From assembly GCA_050290865.1 (NCBI GenBank), contig JBNKIW010000018.1:7621-71620 (forward strand): a stretch of 64,000 bases of DNA, written 5' to 3'. Below are positions 1-8,550 of the stretch, in pieces. How positions within the stretch are numbered: the first letter of the stretch is position 1; the number at the start of each line of letters is the position of its first letter. The notes under the pieces are model-generated. The model had not been told where the DNA came from. It did not search any database and saw only the letters and a list, made by a program, of their open reading frames with translations. Source of the stretch: JARRLC01 sp050290865. Its GTDB lineage: Bacteria > Pseudomonadota > Alphaproteobacteria > Rhizobiales > Rhodomicrobiaceae. The translations under genes were made by a program, and so were the position numbers.

Positions 1-26
1 CCGTATATGCCCACCCGCTTCATCAT
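1..26 (-). CDS. Start of next dsr-operon gene, partial (probably dsrJ)
   Basis: Two bases after the dsrL stop codon a new minus-strand reading frame opens with tandem ATG codons (ATG at 26) and runs off the left edge after eight codons (MMKRVGIY). In purple sulfur bacteria dsrL is followed by dsrJ, the periplasmic triheme cytochrome of the DsrMKJOP complex, so gene order suggests dsrJ. A Lys-Arg pair just after the Met would fit a signal anchor. The visible part is too short to identify, so this is a context call only. Confidence 0.35.
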
Positions 27-28
27 TG

Positions 29-1984
29 CTACTCCCCAAGCCCCATCTGGATGTAGCCCGTCGGGCAGACATCCTCGCAGATATGGCAGCCGACGCATTT
101 CGCGTAGTCGGTCTGCACATGCCGCCCGACCGCGCGCTCCTTCTTCGGCACGCGCGAAACCGCCGTCTGCGGACAGAAGATCAGGCAATTGTCGCACTCG
201 AAGCACAAGCCGCAGCTCATGCAGCGCTTGCCCTCCGCACGCGCCTGCTCCTCGGTGAAAGGCGTGATGCGCTCTTCGAAGTCGCCGAGCACCTTTTCGG
301 CATCCACATGTCGCTCGGCGCGCGCATTGCGCTCATCATGGGTGAAATGCCCCTTGTACAGATCATGATGCGCGACGATCTGCGACGCCGAGCGGTCCTC
401 ATAATTGTGGACGGCGTAGCGCGCCTGCGCCGTGCCACGGCTCTGCGCGTGGTCATACGGCTCGGGTTCGAGGCCGCGCGCGTGCAGCTCCGCCAGCAGA
501 TTGAAATGATGGGCATCGACTTTGGGTCGCTTGTCCCGCGGGTTTCCAGCGAGGAAATGGTCGATACTCTCGGCGGCCACGCGGGCATGGCCGATCGCCG
601 TCGTCAGAAGATGCGGGCGCAGCGCGTCGCCGCCGGCGAAATGATTCTGCGTGCCCTTCACCTTGTAGACGGTATCGACGGCAATATTCCCCCTGCCGCC
701 GTCAAGCATTTCAAGCCCCGCGGCGAGATCGGCGATCTGCCCGATGGCGGAAACGACCATGTCGCAGGGAATGGCGAATTCCGTTCCCGGCACTGGGACC
801 GGCGTCGCGCCGTCCATGGTGCATTCGCACATCTTGATGACGATGGCCTTGCCGCTCTTGTCCTTGAGGATCTCCACCGGCATCACACCGCCCTTGATCC
901 GGATGCCCTCGCGCGCAGCATCCTCGCGCTCGCGCTCCGCCGCCGTCATTTCCTCGACGGGGAAGAGCGAGGTCAGCACGGCTTCCACGCCCTCGCGCCG
1001 GATCGTCCCCGCGACGTCATGAGCGGTGTAGCCGAGCACGGCCGCCGTGGACACGTCGTGCCGCGCGGGCTGCGTGATATGGCCGAGACGCCGCGCCACG
1101 GAGGCCACGTCGATGGAGGTATCGCCGCCGCCGACGACCACGATGCGCTTGGCGGTCGAGAACATCCAGCCGCTGTTGAAGGATTCCAGGAAATCGACAC
1201 CCGTCAGACAGTTCGGCGCGTCCCAGCCCGGCACCGGCAGCCCCCTGCCCTTCTGCGCGCCGATAGCCCAGAAGACCGCATCGTAGCGCGCTTCGAGATC
1301 GGCGACGCTGATGTCCTGGCCGATCCTGGTGTTCAGCCGCACTTCGACGCCCATGGTCAGAATGCGGTTGATTTCCACGTCCAGCTTGTCGCGCGGTGTC
1401 CGGTAGTTCGGAATGCCGTAGCGCATCATGCCGCCGAGATGGTCATGCGCCTCGAACAGCGTCACGGCGTGGCCCTTGCGGCGCAGGAAATAGGTCGCGG
1501 CGAGGCCCGCAGGACCGCCGCCGATGACCGCCACCGTCTTCCCCGTCACGGGGCCTGCCGCCGGCGCGGGCAGCCGCTTACGGATCGCCCAGTCCCCGAC
1601 ATAGTGCTCGACGCCGTTGATGCCGACGAACTCGTCCACCTCGTTGCGGTTGCAGCCGTCCTCGCAGGGCGCCGGGCAGACGCGGCCCATCATCGCCGGG
1701 AACGGATTGGCGTCCATCATGCGCTGGAACGCGTATTCCTGCCAGGCCATGCCGGGAACCGGCGGCTTGTCCATCCCCCGCGCGATCGCCAGCCAGCCGC
1801 GGATGTCGTGCCCGGAGGGACAGCCACCCTGGCAGGGCGGCGTGCGCTGAACATAGGTCGGGCATTTATAGGACTTATCGGCCTGGAAGATCTTCTCCGA
1901 CAGATCGGGCCAGTCCCACATCGTCTCGCCGCTCTTGAAGCGTCGAAACGTATGCGGCTCCTGGTGCGTCATCTTCTCTTCCAC
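29..1984 (-). CDS. dsrL: DsrL, NAD(P)H-linked iron-sulfur flavoprotein of the Dsr pathway
   Basis: A 651-residue protein of the glutamate-synthase small-subunit type. The N-terminal third has a Cys-rich iron-sulfur segment (CQGGC, CPAPCEDGC). A dinucleotide-binding motif (VIGGGPAG) and a second one (VVVGGGDTS) follow, for FAD and NAD(P). The C-terminus carries a ferredoxin domain with clusters CMSCGLCFECDNC and CVGCHICEDVC. DsrL interacts with DsrAB and links siroheme sulfite reductase to the NAD(P) pool; it is diagnostic of oxidative Dsr systems. The GTG start at 1984 has GGAG seven bases upstream; an in-frame ATG at 1972 is an alternative. It lies 36 bases after dsrK in the same operon. Confidence 0.95.
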   Translation of the reverse strand: MEEKMTHQEPHTFRRFKSGETMWDWPDLSEKIFQADKSYKCPTYVQRTPPCQGGCPSGHDIRGWLAIARGMDKPPVPGMAWQEYAFQRMMDANPFPAMMGRVCPAPCEDGCNRNEVDEFVGINGVEHYVGDWAIRKRLPAPAAGPVTGKTVAVIGGGPAGLAATYFLRRKGHAVTLFEAHDHLGGMMRYGIPNYRTPRDKLDVEINRILTMGVEVRLNTRIGQDISVADLEARYDAVFWAIGAQKGRGLPVPGWDAPNCLTGVDFLESFNSGWMFSTAKRIVVVGGGDTSIDVASVARRLGHITQPARHDVSTAAVLGYTAHDVAGTIRREGVEAVLTSLFPVEEMTAAEREREDAAREGIRIKGGVMPVEILKDKSGKAIVIKMCECTMDGATPVPVPGTEFAIPCDMVVSAIGQIADLAAGLEMLDGGRGNIAVDTVYKVKGTQNHFAGGDALRPHLLTTAIGHARVAAESIDHFLAGNPRDKRPKVDAHHFNLLAELHARGLEPEPYDHAQSRGTAQARYAVHNYEDRSASQIVAHHDLYKGHFTHDERNARAERHVDAEKVLGDFEERITPFTEEQARAEGKRCMSCGLCFECDNCLIFCPQTAVSRVPKKERAVGRHVQTDYAKCVGCHICEDVCPTGYIQMGLGE

Positions 1985-2020
1985 TGAGCGTCTCCCTGGG
2001 GGTTGGGCAGCAACGCTGCT

Positions 2021-3583
2021 CTAGGCCGCGGGCTCGGCCGCGTTGTTCTTCATTTTTTCCTTCCACTCGGCTTCCTGAGTCGAGCCGGTCAGGATGATGG
2101 CGTTGGAGACCATCTGGTGAACGCTGACGATCGTGGTCATGTCGAAGTCGTACATGGGCAGAACCTTGGAGAACTGCGCCTTGCAGATGGCGCAGATCGA
2201 GGCCATGTGCGTGACGCCGTTATCGTCCGCCACTTCCCGCAGCGCCTTCATGCGCGGGCCCGCGCCTTTCTTGCGCAGATCGATCACTTCGTCGGTCAGG
2301 ACGCCGCCACCGCCGCCGCAGCAGACCGTTGCCTCGCGGATGGTGTCGGGCGCCATGTCGTAATAGTGGTTGCATGCGGCCTTCAGCACCGCGCGCGGGA
2401 TGTCGAACTGTCCGCCGGGCTTGTCGCCCATGCGCGAAGCGCGCGCGACATTGCAGCTGTCGTGATAGGTCAGCCGCATATGGTCGTTTTTCGACTTGTC
2501 GAGGCGCAGCTTGCCGTTCTGGATCAGGTCCAGCGTGAATTCGCAGATGTGCTGCGGCACCGGATAGCGCGGATCGAGGTTATCGAACGGTCCGGCCAGC
2601 GTGTTGAGAAAATTGTAGGCGACGCGCCACGCGTGCCCGCACTCGCCGAAGATGAGACGCTTGACCTTCAGGTCGCGCACGGCCTGGCCGACGCGGCGGG
2701 ACACCCTCTGCATGTTCTCGTAAGACCCGATGAACATGCCGAAATTCGCGGCCTCCGACGCGTGCGAGCTGAGGGTCCAGGAGACGCCCGCCTCGTGCAG
2801 CACCTTGGCGTAACCCATCAGCCCTTCCATGTGCGGGGAGGCGAAAAAGTCGGCCGACGGCGCCACCAGCAGGATGTCCGCGCCCTCGACATCGAGCGGC
2901 ATCTTGACCGGGACGCCGGTCTCCTCCTCGATTTCCTCCTCCAGGCCCTCCAGCGTCGCCTTCAGCGCCTTTGGCGGCAGGCCGAGATTGTTACCGATCT
3001 TGAAGACCTTGCCGATGATTTCGTTGCAGTATTTCTGCCCCATGCCGATGGAATCCATGATCTCGCGGGCGGCCATGGAGATTTCGGCGGTGTCGATCCC
3101 GAACGGGCAGTACAGCGAACAGCGTCGGCACTGCGAGCACTGGTGGAAGTAGGTGTACCAGTCGTCGAGCACTTCCCGCGTGAGGTCTTCGGCACCCACA
3201 AGCCAGGGCGCGATCTTGCCGGCCGTGGTGAAGTAGCGGCGGTAAACCTTGCGCATCAGGTTCTGACGCGCGACAGGCATGTTCTTCGGATCGCCTGTCC
3301 CCATGAAATAGTGGCATTTGTCGGTGCAGGCCCCGCAGCGCACGCAGGCGTCCATATACACCTTGAGCGCCCGGTTCTTCGTCAGGAGTTCGCCGAACTT
3401 GGCGATGGCCTTTTCCTGCCAGTTCTCGACGAGTTCACCGGGAAAGCCGAGCGGCTCCTGATGCTGGGGCGCCGCGACATAGGGCTTGCATTCCACCATG
3501 GCGCCGGGGCAGATCGCGGGCACCTCCAAGGGATCGGGTGCCAGTTCGTCGTGGGCGGCGGCCTTCGTCACGGTCTGATCCAT
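2021..3583 (-). CDS. dsrK: DsrK, heterodisulfide-reductase-like subunit of DsrMKJOP
   Basis: A 520-residue HdrD-like protein. Two [4Fe-4S] ferredoxin motifs lie in the first third (CVRCGACTDKC and CSQCRRCSLYC). The second half has CCG-type cysteine segments (HDSCN, VCCGGGGG, CAICK) that in HdrB/HdrD bind the catalytic non-cubane cluster. DsrK is the cytoplasmic catalytic subunit thought to act on the DsrC trisulfide or disulfide. The start is well supported by AGGAGG eight bases upstream of the ATG at 3583. The gene is 13 bases from dsrM, consistent with co-translation of the MK pair. Confidence 0.96.
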   Translation of the reverse strand: MDQTVTKAAAHDELAPDPLEVPAICPGAMVECKPYVAAPQHQEPLGFPGELVENWQEKAIAKFGELLTKNRALKVYMDACVRCGACTDKCHYFMGTGDPKNMPVARQNLMRKVYRRYFTTAGKIAPWLVGAEDLTREVLDDWYTYFHQCSQCRRCSLYCPFGIDTAEISMAAREIMDSIGMGQKYCNEIIGKVFKIGNNLGLPPKALKATLEGLEEEIEEETGVPVKMPLDVEGADILLVAPSADFFASPHMEGLMGYAKVLHEAGVSWTLSSHASEAANFGMFIGSYENMQRVSRRVGQAVRDLKVKRLIFGECGHAWRVAYNFLNTLAGPFDNLDPRYPVPQHICEFTLDLIQNGKLRLDKSKNDHMRLTYHDSCNVARASRMGDKPGGQFDIPRAVLKAACNHYYDMAPDTIREATVCCGGGGGVLTDEVIDLRKKGAGPRMKALREVADDNGVTHMASICAICKAQFSKVLPMYDFDMTTIVSVHQMVSNAIILTGSTQEAEWKEKMKNNAAEPAA

Positions 3584-3596
3584 AAGTCGCGCCTCC

Positions 3597-4343
3597 TTAT
3601 TCGCCCGCCGCAGGGGCGCCGCCGAGCCGCGGCACGTACCGGCGCTCGCGCGGATTGTCAGCCTGGTTGCGCGAAGGCGAGAAGAACAGGCCCGGCGCGT
3701 GCAGGAGTTTCGAGAACGGGAAGATGATCATGAGCAGCGCCACCAACACCAGGTGTACGAGCAGCGCCGGGTCGGCGGGCAGCGGCTGGATATCGAACGT
3801 CATCAGCCCGATGAAGAATGCCTTCACCGCCACGATGTCGGTGCGCGCGATGAACTTCATCGCCAGGCCGCTCGCGCCGATGAGGAGGAGCAGCACGAGC
3901 ATCAGGTGATCGGAGTAATCGCTGACGTACCGTATCCTGGCCACGAGGAACCGCCGTGCCCACAGCGCAGCCAGCGCCGCCACCATGGCGAACCCGGCCA
4001 GGACGCCGAAAGGCTGGGCGATGACGATGGGCAGCCACACCAGATCGGGCACCCAGGCGGGGTCGATGAAATAGCGCAGGTGCCGCACGACGACGAGCGC
4101 CAGCGCGCCGTGGAACAGGTAGCCGAACACCCAGATCCACTTGTTCGACTTGAACAGGCTCTCAAAGAGCACCAGTTCGCGCACGATACGCAAAGCAGCG
4201 CCCGCAGAGGTCGTCGGCGCGGGGGTCGTCACGACCTTCAACGGCGCAGGCGTTCTCGCGTAGGTCAGAATGCGGAAGACGAGGCCCCCCGCGAAGATGG
4301 CCGTCGCGGCATAGAAAAGCAGCGCGTAAATGACTGTCTGCAC
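3597..4343 (-). CDS. dsrM: DsrM, membrane heme b subunit of DsrMKJOP
   Basis: A 248-residue integral membrane protein with about five or six hydrophobic segments, similar to the NarI/HdrE cytochrome b family. Histidines within membrane segments (for example in YLFHGALALVVVRHLRYF and YSDHLMLVLLLL) are the probable heme b ligands. It exchanges electrons between the quinone pool and DsrK. The start appears to be GTG at 4343, preceded by a purine-rich GGGAGGGG. The length is shorter than that of most DsrM proteins, but the frame is open and the core segments are present. About 196 bases separate it from dsrC. Confidence 0.9.
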   Translation of the reverse strand: MQTVIYALLFYAATAIFAGGLVFRILTYARTPAPLKVVTTPAPTTSAGAALRIVRELVLFESLFKSNKWIWVFGYLFHGALALVVVRHLRYFIDPAWVPDLVWLPIVIAQPFGVLAGFAMVAALAALWARRFLVARIRYVSDYSDHLMLVLLLLIGASGLAMKFIARTDIVAVKAFFIGLMTFDIQPLPADPALLVHLVLVALLMIIFPFSKLLHAPGLFFSPSRNQADNPRERRYVPRLGGAPAAGE

Positions 4344-4483
4344 GCGGTTCCCCTCCCTGGCGTCCTTCGCGTGGCCCCACCTTCATCCGGCTCGTGCCAC
4401 AAGCCCCTTAGTCAGTCTCCTTGCCAGTCCCCCAAGACGCGACCGACCTGCGGCGCCCCGGTAGAGTCGGACGCCGGCGTCGG

Positions 4484-4504
4484 ATCCCCGCTTCATGCGG
4501 GGAT
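4484..4504. repeat. Perfect hairpin between dsrC and dsrM
   Basis: Arms 4484-4491 and 4497-4504 are an exact 8-base inverted repeat (ATCCCCGC / GCGGGGAT) around a 5-base loop, within the 196-base dsrC-dsrM gap, the longest spacer inside this operon. No T run follows on either strand, so it is not a classical intrinsic terminator. It could be an mRNA-stabilising or attenuating structure that sets dsrC apart from dsrMKL, or a copy of a dispersed intergenic repeat. Confidence 0.6.
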
Positions 4505-4539
4505 GACAAGGATCATGCAGCCGCCTTGATCTCAGGCGT

Positions 4540-4875
4540 TCAGATACAACCGGTCGGCTTCGGCAAACCGGCGATCTTGCACGCCTGCTTGGCCGGGCCG
4601 TAGGGGAACAGTTCGTAAAGATACTTCTGATCACCCTTCTCAGGACCGAACTTCTTCTTCATTTCCCTCACCAGGATACGGATCGCCGGAGCAATCTGGT
4701 ATTCCTCGTAATAGTCACGAAGGAAGTTGACGACCTCCCAGTGCTCTTCCGTCAGGTTGATGCTTTCGGTCTTGGCGATGATTTCGGCGAAATCCTTGTT
4801 CCACTGACCGATATCCTTGAGGTAGCCTTCCTCGTCGTACTCAGCGCTTTGACCATTCGCCTCATATGCACCCAT
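4540..4875 (-). CDS. dsrC: DsrC, sulfur-carrier protein
   Basis: A 111-residue protein with the full DsrC signature. The C-terminal arm contains both redox cysteines, Cys99 and the penultimate Cys110 (CKIAGLPKPTGC), which form the DsrC trisulfide used by DsrAB. This separates true DsrC from TusE-type homologues that have only the terminal cysteine. AAGGAG six bases upstream supports the ATG at 4875. It is placed after dsrEFH, which hand sulfane sulfur to it, and before dsrMKL, which act on its oxidised form. The large downstream spacer suggests it may be expressed at a different level from dsrMKL. Confidence 0.97.
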   Translation of the reverse strand: MGAYEANGQSAEYDEEGYLKDIGQWNKDFAEIIAKTESINLTEEHWEVVNFLRDYYEEYQIAPAIRILVREMKKKFGPEKGDQKYLYELFPYGPAKQACKIAGLPKPTGCI

Positions 4876-4924
4876 GTCTCACTCCTTAGATTTCCAGGGG
4901 TCTCGTTTTGGTTTGTTGGTGGCG

Positions 4925-5233
4925 CTATAACCACGCCACGGTGCGATCACTGCCCGTGACGAGATCGACGAAGCCGCCGTAGTCGACGACCTTCGCGCCC
5001 GCCACGATATCTTCCGTCTTCAGGCCCCGCGCGGCGAGGTCGGCACCGAGCACGGCAACCGTGCCCGTCTGCAATGCCGCTTCGAGCATCGCCGCCGCCG
5101 CGGAGCCCTTGCGCGCGCCGATGACCGCGTCCTCGATCATCAGCACCGTGTCGCCCGCCGACACATGCTGCAGGCAGCTTTGGAGCGCGTTCCGCTCGAA
5201 AGGCGACTTGTTCACTGTATGCAATGTGGCCAT
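4925..5233 (-). CDS. dsrH: DsrH, sulfurtransferase subunit
   Basis: A 102-residue member of the DsrH/TusB family, one subunit of the DsrE2F2H2 hexamer. The conserved cysteine is Cys20 (LQSC), the same position as in characterised DsrH proteins. The hexamer relays sulfur to DsrC and occurs in sulfur oxidisers but not in sulfate reducers. The ATG at 5233 is 18 bases downstream of the dsrF stop. Confidence 0.94.
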   Translation of the reverse strand: MATLHTVNKSPFERNALQSCLQHVSAGDTVLMIEDAVIGARKGSAAAAMLEAALQTGTVAVLGADLAARGLKTEDIVAGAKVVDYGGFVDLVTGSDRTVAWL

Positions 5234-5251
5234 GTCTTCATTGTCCTCAAA

Positions 5252-5653
5252 TCAGAAGCTCAGAACCACGTCCTGGCCGGCAATGATCGACGCCATCTCG
5301 GCTCGATCGACGAGAATGATCGACGGCTTCTCAGCGTAGTCCTCGTCCTCGTCTTCCCAGGTGAGGGGCATCAGGTTCTCAAGCTCCAGGCCACGCTCGG
5401 CGAGCGCTTCCTTCTCGACATAGAGCTTCCTCACCTCGAAATCGCCCAAGGCCCTGTAGGTCTTGGAGAAATTCTTAGCGCCGATGCCGGTCGTGTCCTG
5501 ATTTTCGATGAGCTGATAGACGCCGTCGTCGATGAAAGCGAGGCTCACCTCCTGCTCGAACGCAGCGCCGATCAGCACCACTTCGAGCGACTCCAGCGCA
5601 TAGATCGTGCCGTAAGGCGCCTTACGGTTGATGTAGAGAAACTTTTTCGCCAT
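5252..5653 (-). CDS. dsrF: DsrF, sulfurtransferase subunit
   Basis: A 133-residue DsrF/TusC-like protein in the DsrEFH complex. It has the expected DsrEF fold pattern: an N-terminal beta strand (KKFLYINRKAPYG), a helix with a hydrophobic face, and a conserved central FIDDGVYQL segment. As usual for DsrF, there is no obvious catalytic cysteine, so it is probably structural. It starts six bases after the dsrE stop, typical of tight co-translation. Confidence 0.93.
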   Translation of the reverse strand: MAKKFLYINRKAPYGTIYALESLEVVLIGAAFEQEVSLAFIDDGVYQLIENQDTTGIGAKNFSKTYRALGDFEVRKLYVEKEALAERGLELENLMPLTWEDEDEDYAEKPSIILVDRAEMASIIAGQDVVLSF

Positions 5654-5659
5654 GGCCGC

Positions 5660-6052
5660 TCAGTCTCCGAAAGTCACGAGCCGGTCCGCCCCGATGCCAG
5701 CCTCGATGAGCTGGCCCAGGCCGGAGATGCGAAAGCCCGGCGCAATGTTGTTGGCGTCCTTGCCGTGGCGCTTGGCTTCGTCAATGTCGAGAATGCCGCG
5801 CCGCTGCGCCGCCGCCACGCAGACCACGAGGTCGAGCTTGTGGGCCTCGCCCAGCTCGCTCCACATCTTCTGCAGGTTGCGGTCGTCCTGCGGCGGCACG
5901 GTCAGACGCGTGCCGTTGTTGACACCGTCGTGGTAGAAGAAGACACGAAGGATCTCGTGCCCCTTCTCGATGGCCGCCTTCGTGAACTGATAGGCGGTAT
6001 CCGACGCCTGATGGGTATACGGCCCTTCGTTGACGCAAATCGCGAGTTTCAT
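5660..6052 (-). CDS. dsrE: DsrE, catalytic sulfurtransferase subunit
   Basis: A 130-residue DsrE/TusD protein. Cys78 in LVVCVAAAQRRGI matches the catalytic sulfur-binding cysteine of characterised DsrE. It receives persulfide sulfur and transfers it within DsrEFH and on to DsrC. The N-terminal segment MKLAICVNEGPY and the HDGVNNGTRL loop are typical. It follows dsrB with a 12-base gap. Confidence 0.95.
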   Translation of the reverse strand: MKLAICVNEGPYTHQASDTAYQFTKAAIEKGHEILRVFFYHDGVNNGTRLTVPPQDDRNLQKMWSELGEAHKLDLVVCVAAAQRRGILDIDEAKRHGKDANNIAPGFRISGLGQLIEAGIGADRLVTFGD

Positions 6053-6064
6053 GAAGCCTCCCGC

Positions 6065-7144
6065 TCAGAACCGAACATGCGTGGACATATTCATCGTCTT
6101 GCGCGCACCCGTCCAGGTATCGAGATGGTGCTTGGTGAACGCGAAGCCGGTCAGCTCGAAGAAACGCGGCCAGCCGATACGCTCGATCCATTCGCCGAGG
6201 CGCTCCCAATCCTTCGCGTTCTCCTTGTAGGCGCTCAGGATCTTGCTCACGACCTCGCCGACCTCCGGCCAGCGCGGCGCGTTGTTCGGCAGATTGGCGA
6301 CGACCAGCTTGTGGAACGCGGGCTTCGAGCGCGCGTTCGAGTGCTTGCCGCCCACCCACACGGCGATGCGCGTGGAGTCGGCGCCGTTGATCTGCATCGG
6401 CGGGCACGGCGGATAACAGGCGCCGCAGCAGACGCATTTGCGCTCGTCGACTTCGAGCGAGGGCTTGCCATCGACCATCGCGGGGCGGATCGCCGCCACC
6501 GGGCAGCGCGCAACGACCGTCGGACGCTCGCAGACCTTGGAGACGAGCTGGTGGTCGATCTTGGGCGGCTTGGTGTATTGCACGTTGATGGAGATGTCGC
6601 CCTGGCCGCCGCAGTTGATCTGGCAGCAGGAGGTCGTGATGCGCACGCGGTTCGGCATCTCCTCGTTGACGAACTCGTTGTAGAGCGCGTCCATCATGCT
6701 CTTGACGACGCCCGAGGCGTCAGTGCCCGGAATGTCGCAGTGCAGCCAGCCCTGGGTGTGCGAAATCATCGACACGGAGTTGCCGGTGCCCCCGACGGGG
6801 AAGCCCTCGGCCTGCAGCTTGCCGATCAGCGGCTCGACCTTGTCTTTCGACGAAACCATGAACTCGATGTTCGAGCGCGTGGTAAAGCGCACATGGCCTT
6901 CGGCGAACTGGTCGGCGATATCGCACAGCTTGCGGATGCAGAACACGTCCATCTGGCGCGGCGTACCGGCGCGGACGGTCCAGATTTCGTCGCCGTTCTT
7001 GGCGACATGATGCAGCACACCGGGGCGCAGCCGGTCATGCCAGGCCCAGTTGCCGTAATTCTTCTTCATCAGCGGATGCATGTAGGGAAACGGATCCGGG
7101 ACACCGCATTCGTCGGCGCGGCGCGGCATTGCAGCGTTGCTCAT
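6065..7144 (-). CDS. dsrB: DsrB, dissimilatory sulfite reductase beta subunit
   Basis: A 359-residue siroheme protein. The siroheme/[4Fe-4S] region has TSCCQINCGG (Cys173, 174, 178) and RCPVAAIRP (Cys214). An inserted ferredoxin domain has CVCCGACYPPC (Cys237, 240, 243, 247). Together with DsrA it forms the alpha2beta2 enzyme that catalyses six-electron interconversion of sulfite and DsrC-bound sulfide sulfur; the DsrEFH/DsrL context indicates the oxidative direction. ATG at 7144 lies 86 bases after dsrA. Confidence 0.97.
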   Translation of the reverse strand: MSNAAMPRRADECGVPDPFPYMHPLMKKNYGNWAWHDRLRPGVLHHVAKNGDEIWTVRAGTPRQMDVFCIRKLCDIADQFAEGHVRFTTRSNIEFMVSSKDKVEPLIGKLQAEGFPVGGTGNSVSMISHTQGWLHCDIPGTDASGVVKSMMDALYNEFVNEEMPNRVRITTSCCQINCGGQGDISINVQYTKPPKIDHQLVSKVCERPTVVARCPVAAIRPAMVDGKPSLEVDERKCVCCGACYPPCPPMQINGADSTRIAVWVGGKHSNARSKPAFHKLVVANLPNNAPRWPEVGEVVSKILSAYKENAKDWERLGEWIERIGWPRFFELTGFAFTKHHLDTWTGARKTMNMSTHVRF

Positions 7145-7230
7145 GGCTCAAAGTCTCCACACGAAATAGGAAAATCGGTTGAAGCGGTCGGGAGGCCGCC
7201 GCGCAGGCGACACGGCAGCCGGTCCCGTGA

Positions 7231-8550
7231 TCATTCGGCAGCGACGGTCATGCCCGCCTCGCGCGCCTTCCGCTCGAAATACTTGTTCGCCTCGTCGGTG
7301 AAATCGTCGGTGCGCACATAGCAGGACGTCCGCGGATGGATGACCATGTTCGGATCGGGCTCGATGCCCATCGCCTCCAGGAACGCCGGCAGGCCGATGC
7401 GGTCGATGCACTCACCGATGCGCTCGTGTTCCAACGCGTTGTCCATGAAGAAGTCGATGAGCTTGCGGGCGAACTCGACCAGCTTCTCGTAATCCTCATC
7501 CGTGTCGAGCTTGATGAACGGTATCATCATGATACCCATCATATCACCGACTTTCAGCGCACGCTTGCCGCCGATCAGGATCGACGCGCCCTTCTCATCG
7601 CCGGGTGCCAGAGCCTTGGTCATGACGTTCATGCAATGCATGCAGCGCACGCAGGACTTGTTATCGACATCCAGCGTGTCATCGTCATTGAGGCTCAAGG
7701 CCCGCGTCGGGCACATGGCGATGACATGATCGATGGTGTATTTGCGGCCGTGGCTGGCGACATAGGCCTTCACCTCGTCCTGGTTCACCTTCATGTCGTC
7801 ACGCCAGGTGCCGATAAGGGCGAAGTCGGAACGGTGAATGGCGTTCACGCAGTCGTTCGGGCAGCCCGCGAATTTGAACTTGAACTTGTAAGGCATCGCC
7901 GGACGGTGCATTTCGTCCAGGAACTCGTTGAGCAACGTGCGATGCGCCTTCACCTCGTCGTAGCACGACTTCTCGCAGCGCGCATGGCCGACGCAGGACA
8001 TGGACGTGCGCATGGCCGGCCCCGCGCCGCCAAGGTCGAAGCCCATTTCGTTCAGTTCGTCGAACGCCGTCTGCGTCGCCTCGGTCGTGCAGCCCTGGAA
8101 CATGATGTCACCGGACTGACCGTGCAGGGCGATGAGACCGGAACCATGCTTCTCCCAGACGTCGCAAAGTTTGCGCAGGAGATCGGTATTGTAGTGGTAC
8201 CCCGCCGGCGGCATGATGCGCAGCGTGTGAAATTCCTTGGATTCGGGGAACTGCTCGGCCACTTCGGAGAAGCGCGGAATAATCCCGCCACCGTAGCCGA
8301 ACACCGAGACCGTGCCGCCCTTCCAGAAGCCGAGGCGCTCTTTGTAGGAAAGCTCAAGCTGGCCGAGCAGGTCGTTCACCATCGGACCGTAGGGCTTGCC
8401 CTCGGCATCGCGAAGCCGCTTCAGACCAGTCACGAAGCTCGGCCACGGACCGGTTTCCAACTCGTCGAGAAGGGGGGTGGCGTGATTCGGCTTGGCCTGT
8501 GCGCCGCCACAGCATTGTTCAGCGGGTTTCGGGGTCTCGTCGGTCGCCAT
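7231..8550 (-). CDS. dsrA: DsrA, dissimilatory sulfite reductase alpha subunit
   Basis: A 439-residue siroheme subunit. Cluster cysteines follow the family pattern Cys-x5-Cys (186, 192) and Cys-x3-Cys (230, 234). The inserted ferredoxin domain contributes Cys280, 300, 303 and 306 (CVRCMHC). The ATG at 8550 is chosen over an open upstream extension to 8622 because AAGGAGG lies directly upstream and the protein then begins like other DsrA. It is the first gene of the operon, with a 305-base divergent promoter region before it. Confidence 0.97.
   Translation of the reverse strand: MATDETPKPAEQCCGGAQAKPNHATPLLDELETGPWPSFVTGLKRLRDAEGKPYGPMVNDLLGQLELSYKERLGFWKGGTVSVFGYGGGIIPRFSEVAEQFPESKEFHTLRIMPPAGYHYNTDLLRKLCDVWEKHGSGLIALHGQSGDIMFQGCTTEATQTAFDELNEMGFDLGGAGPAMRTSMSCVGHARCEKSCYDEVKAHRTLLNEFLDEMHRPAMPYKFKFKFAGCPNDCVNAIHRSDFALIGTWRDDMKVNQDEVKAYVASHGRKYTIDHVIAMCPTRALSLNDDDTLDVDNKSCVRCMHCMNVMTKALAPGDEKGASILIGGKRALKVGDMMGIMMIPFIKLDTDEDYEKLVEFARKLIDFFMDNALEHERIGECIDRIGLPAFLEAMGIEPDPNMVIHPRTSCYVRTDDFTDEANKYFERKAREAGMTVAAE

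Noticed and set aside
26..1987. 653-codon open frame on the plus strand opposite dsrL
   Set aside because: It mirrors dsrL exactly; long antisense frames are expected in GC-rich DNA, and the translation has no recognisable domain. dsrL itself is clear.
5165..7321. 718-codon plus-strand frame opposite dsrF, dsrE and dsrB
   Set aside because: It spans several well-identified genes on the other strand and reads as low-complexity His/Arg/Asp-rich sequence.
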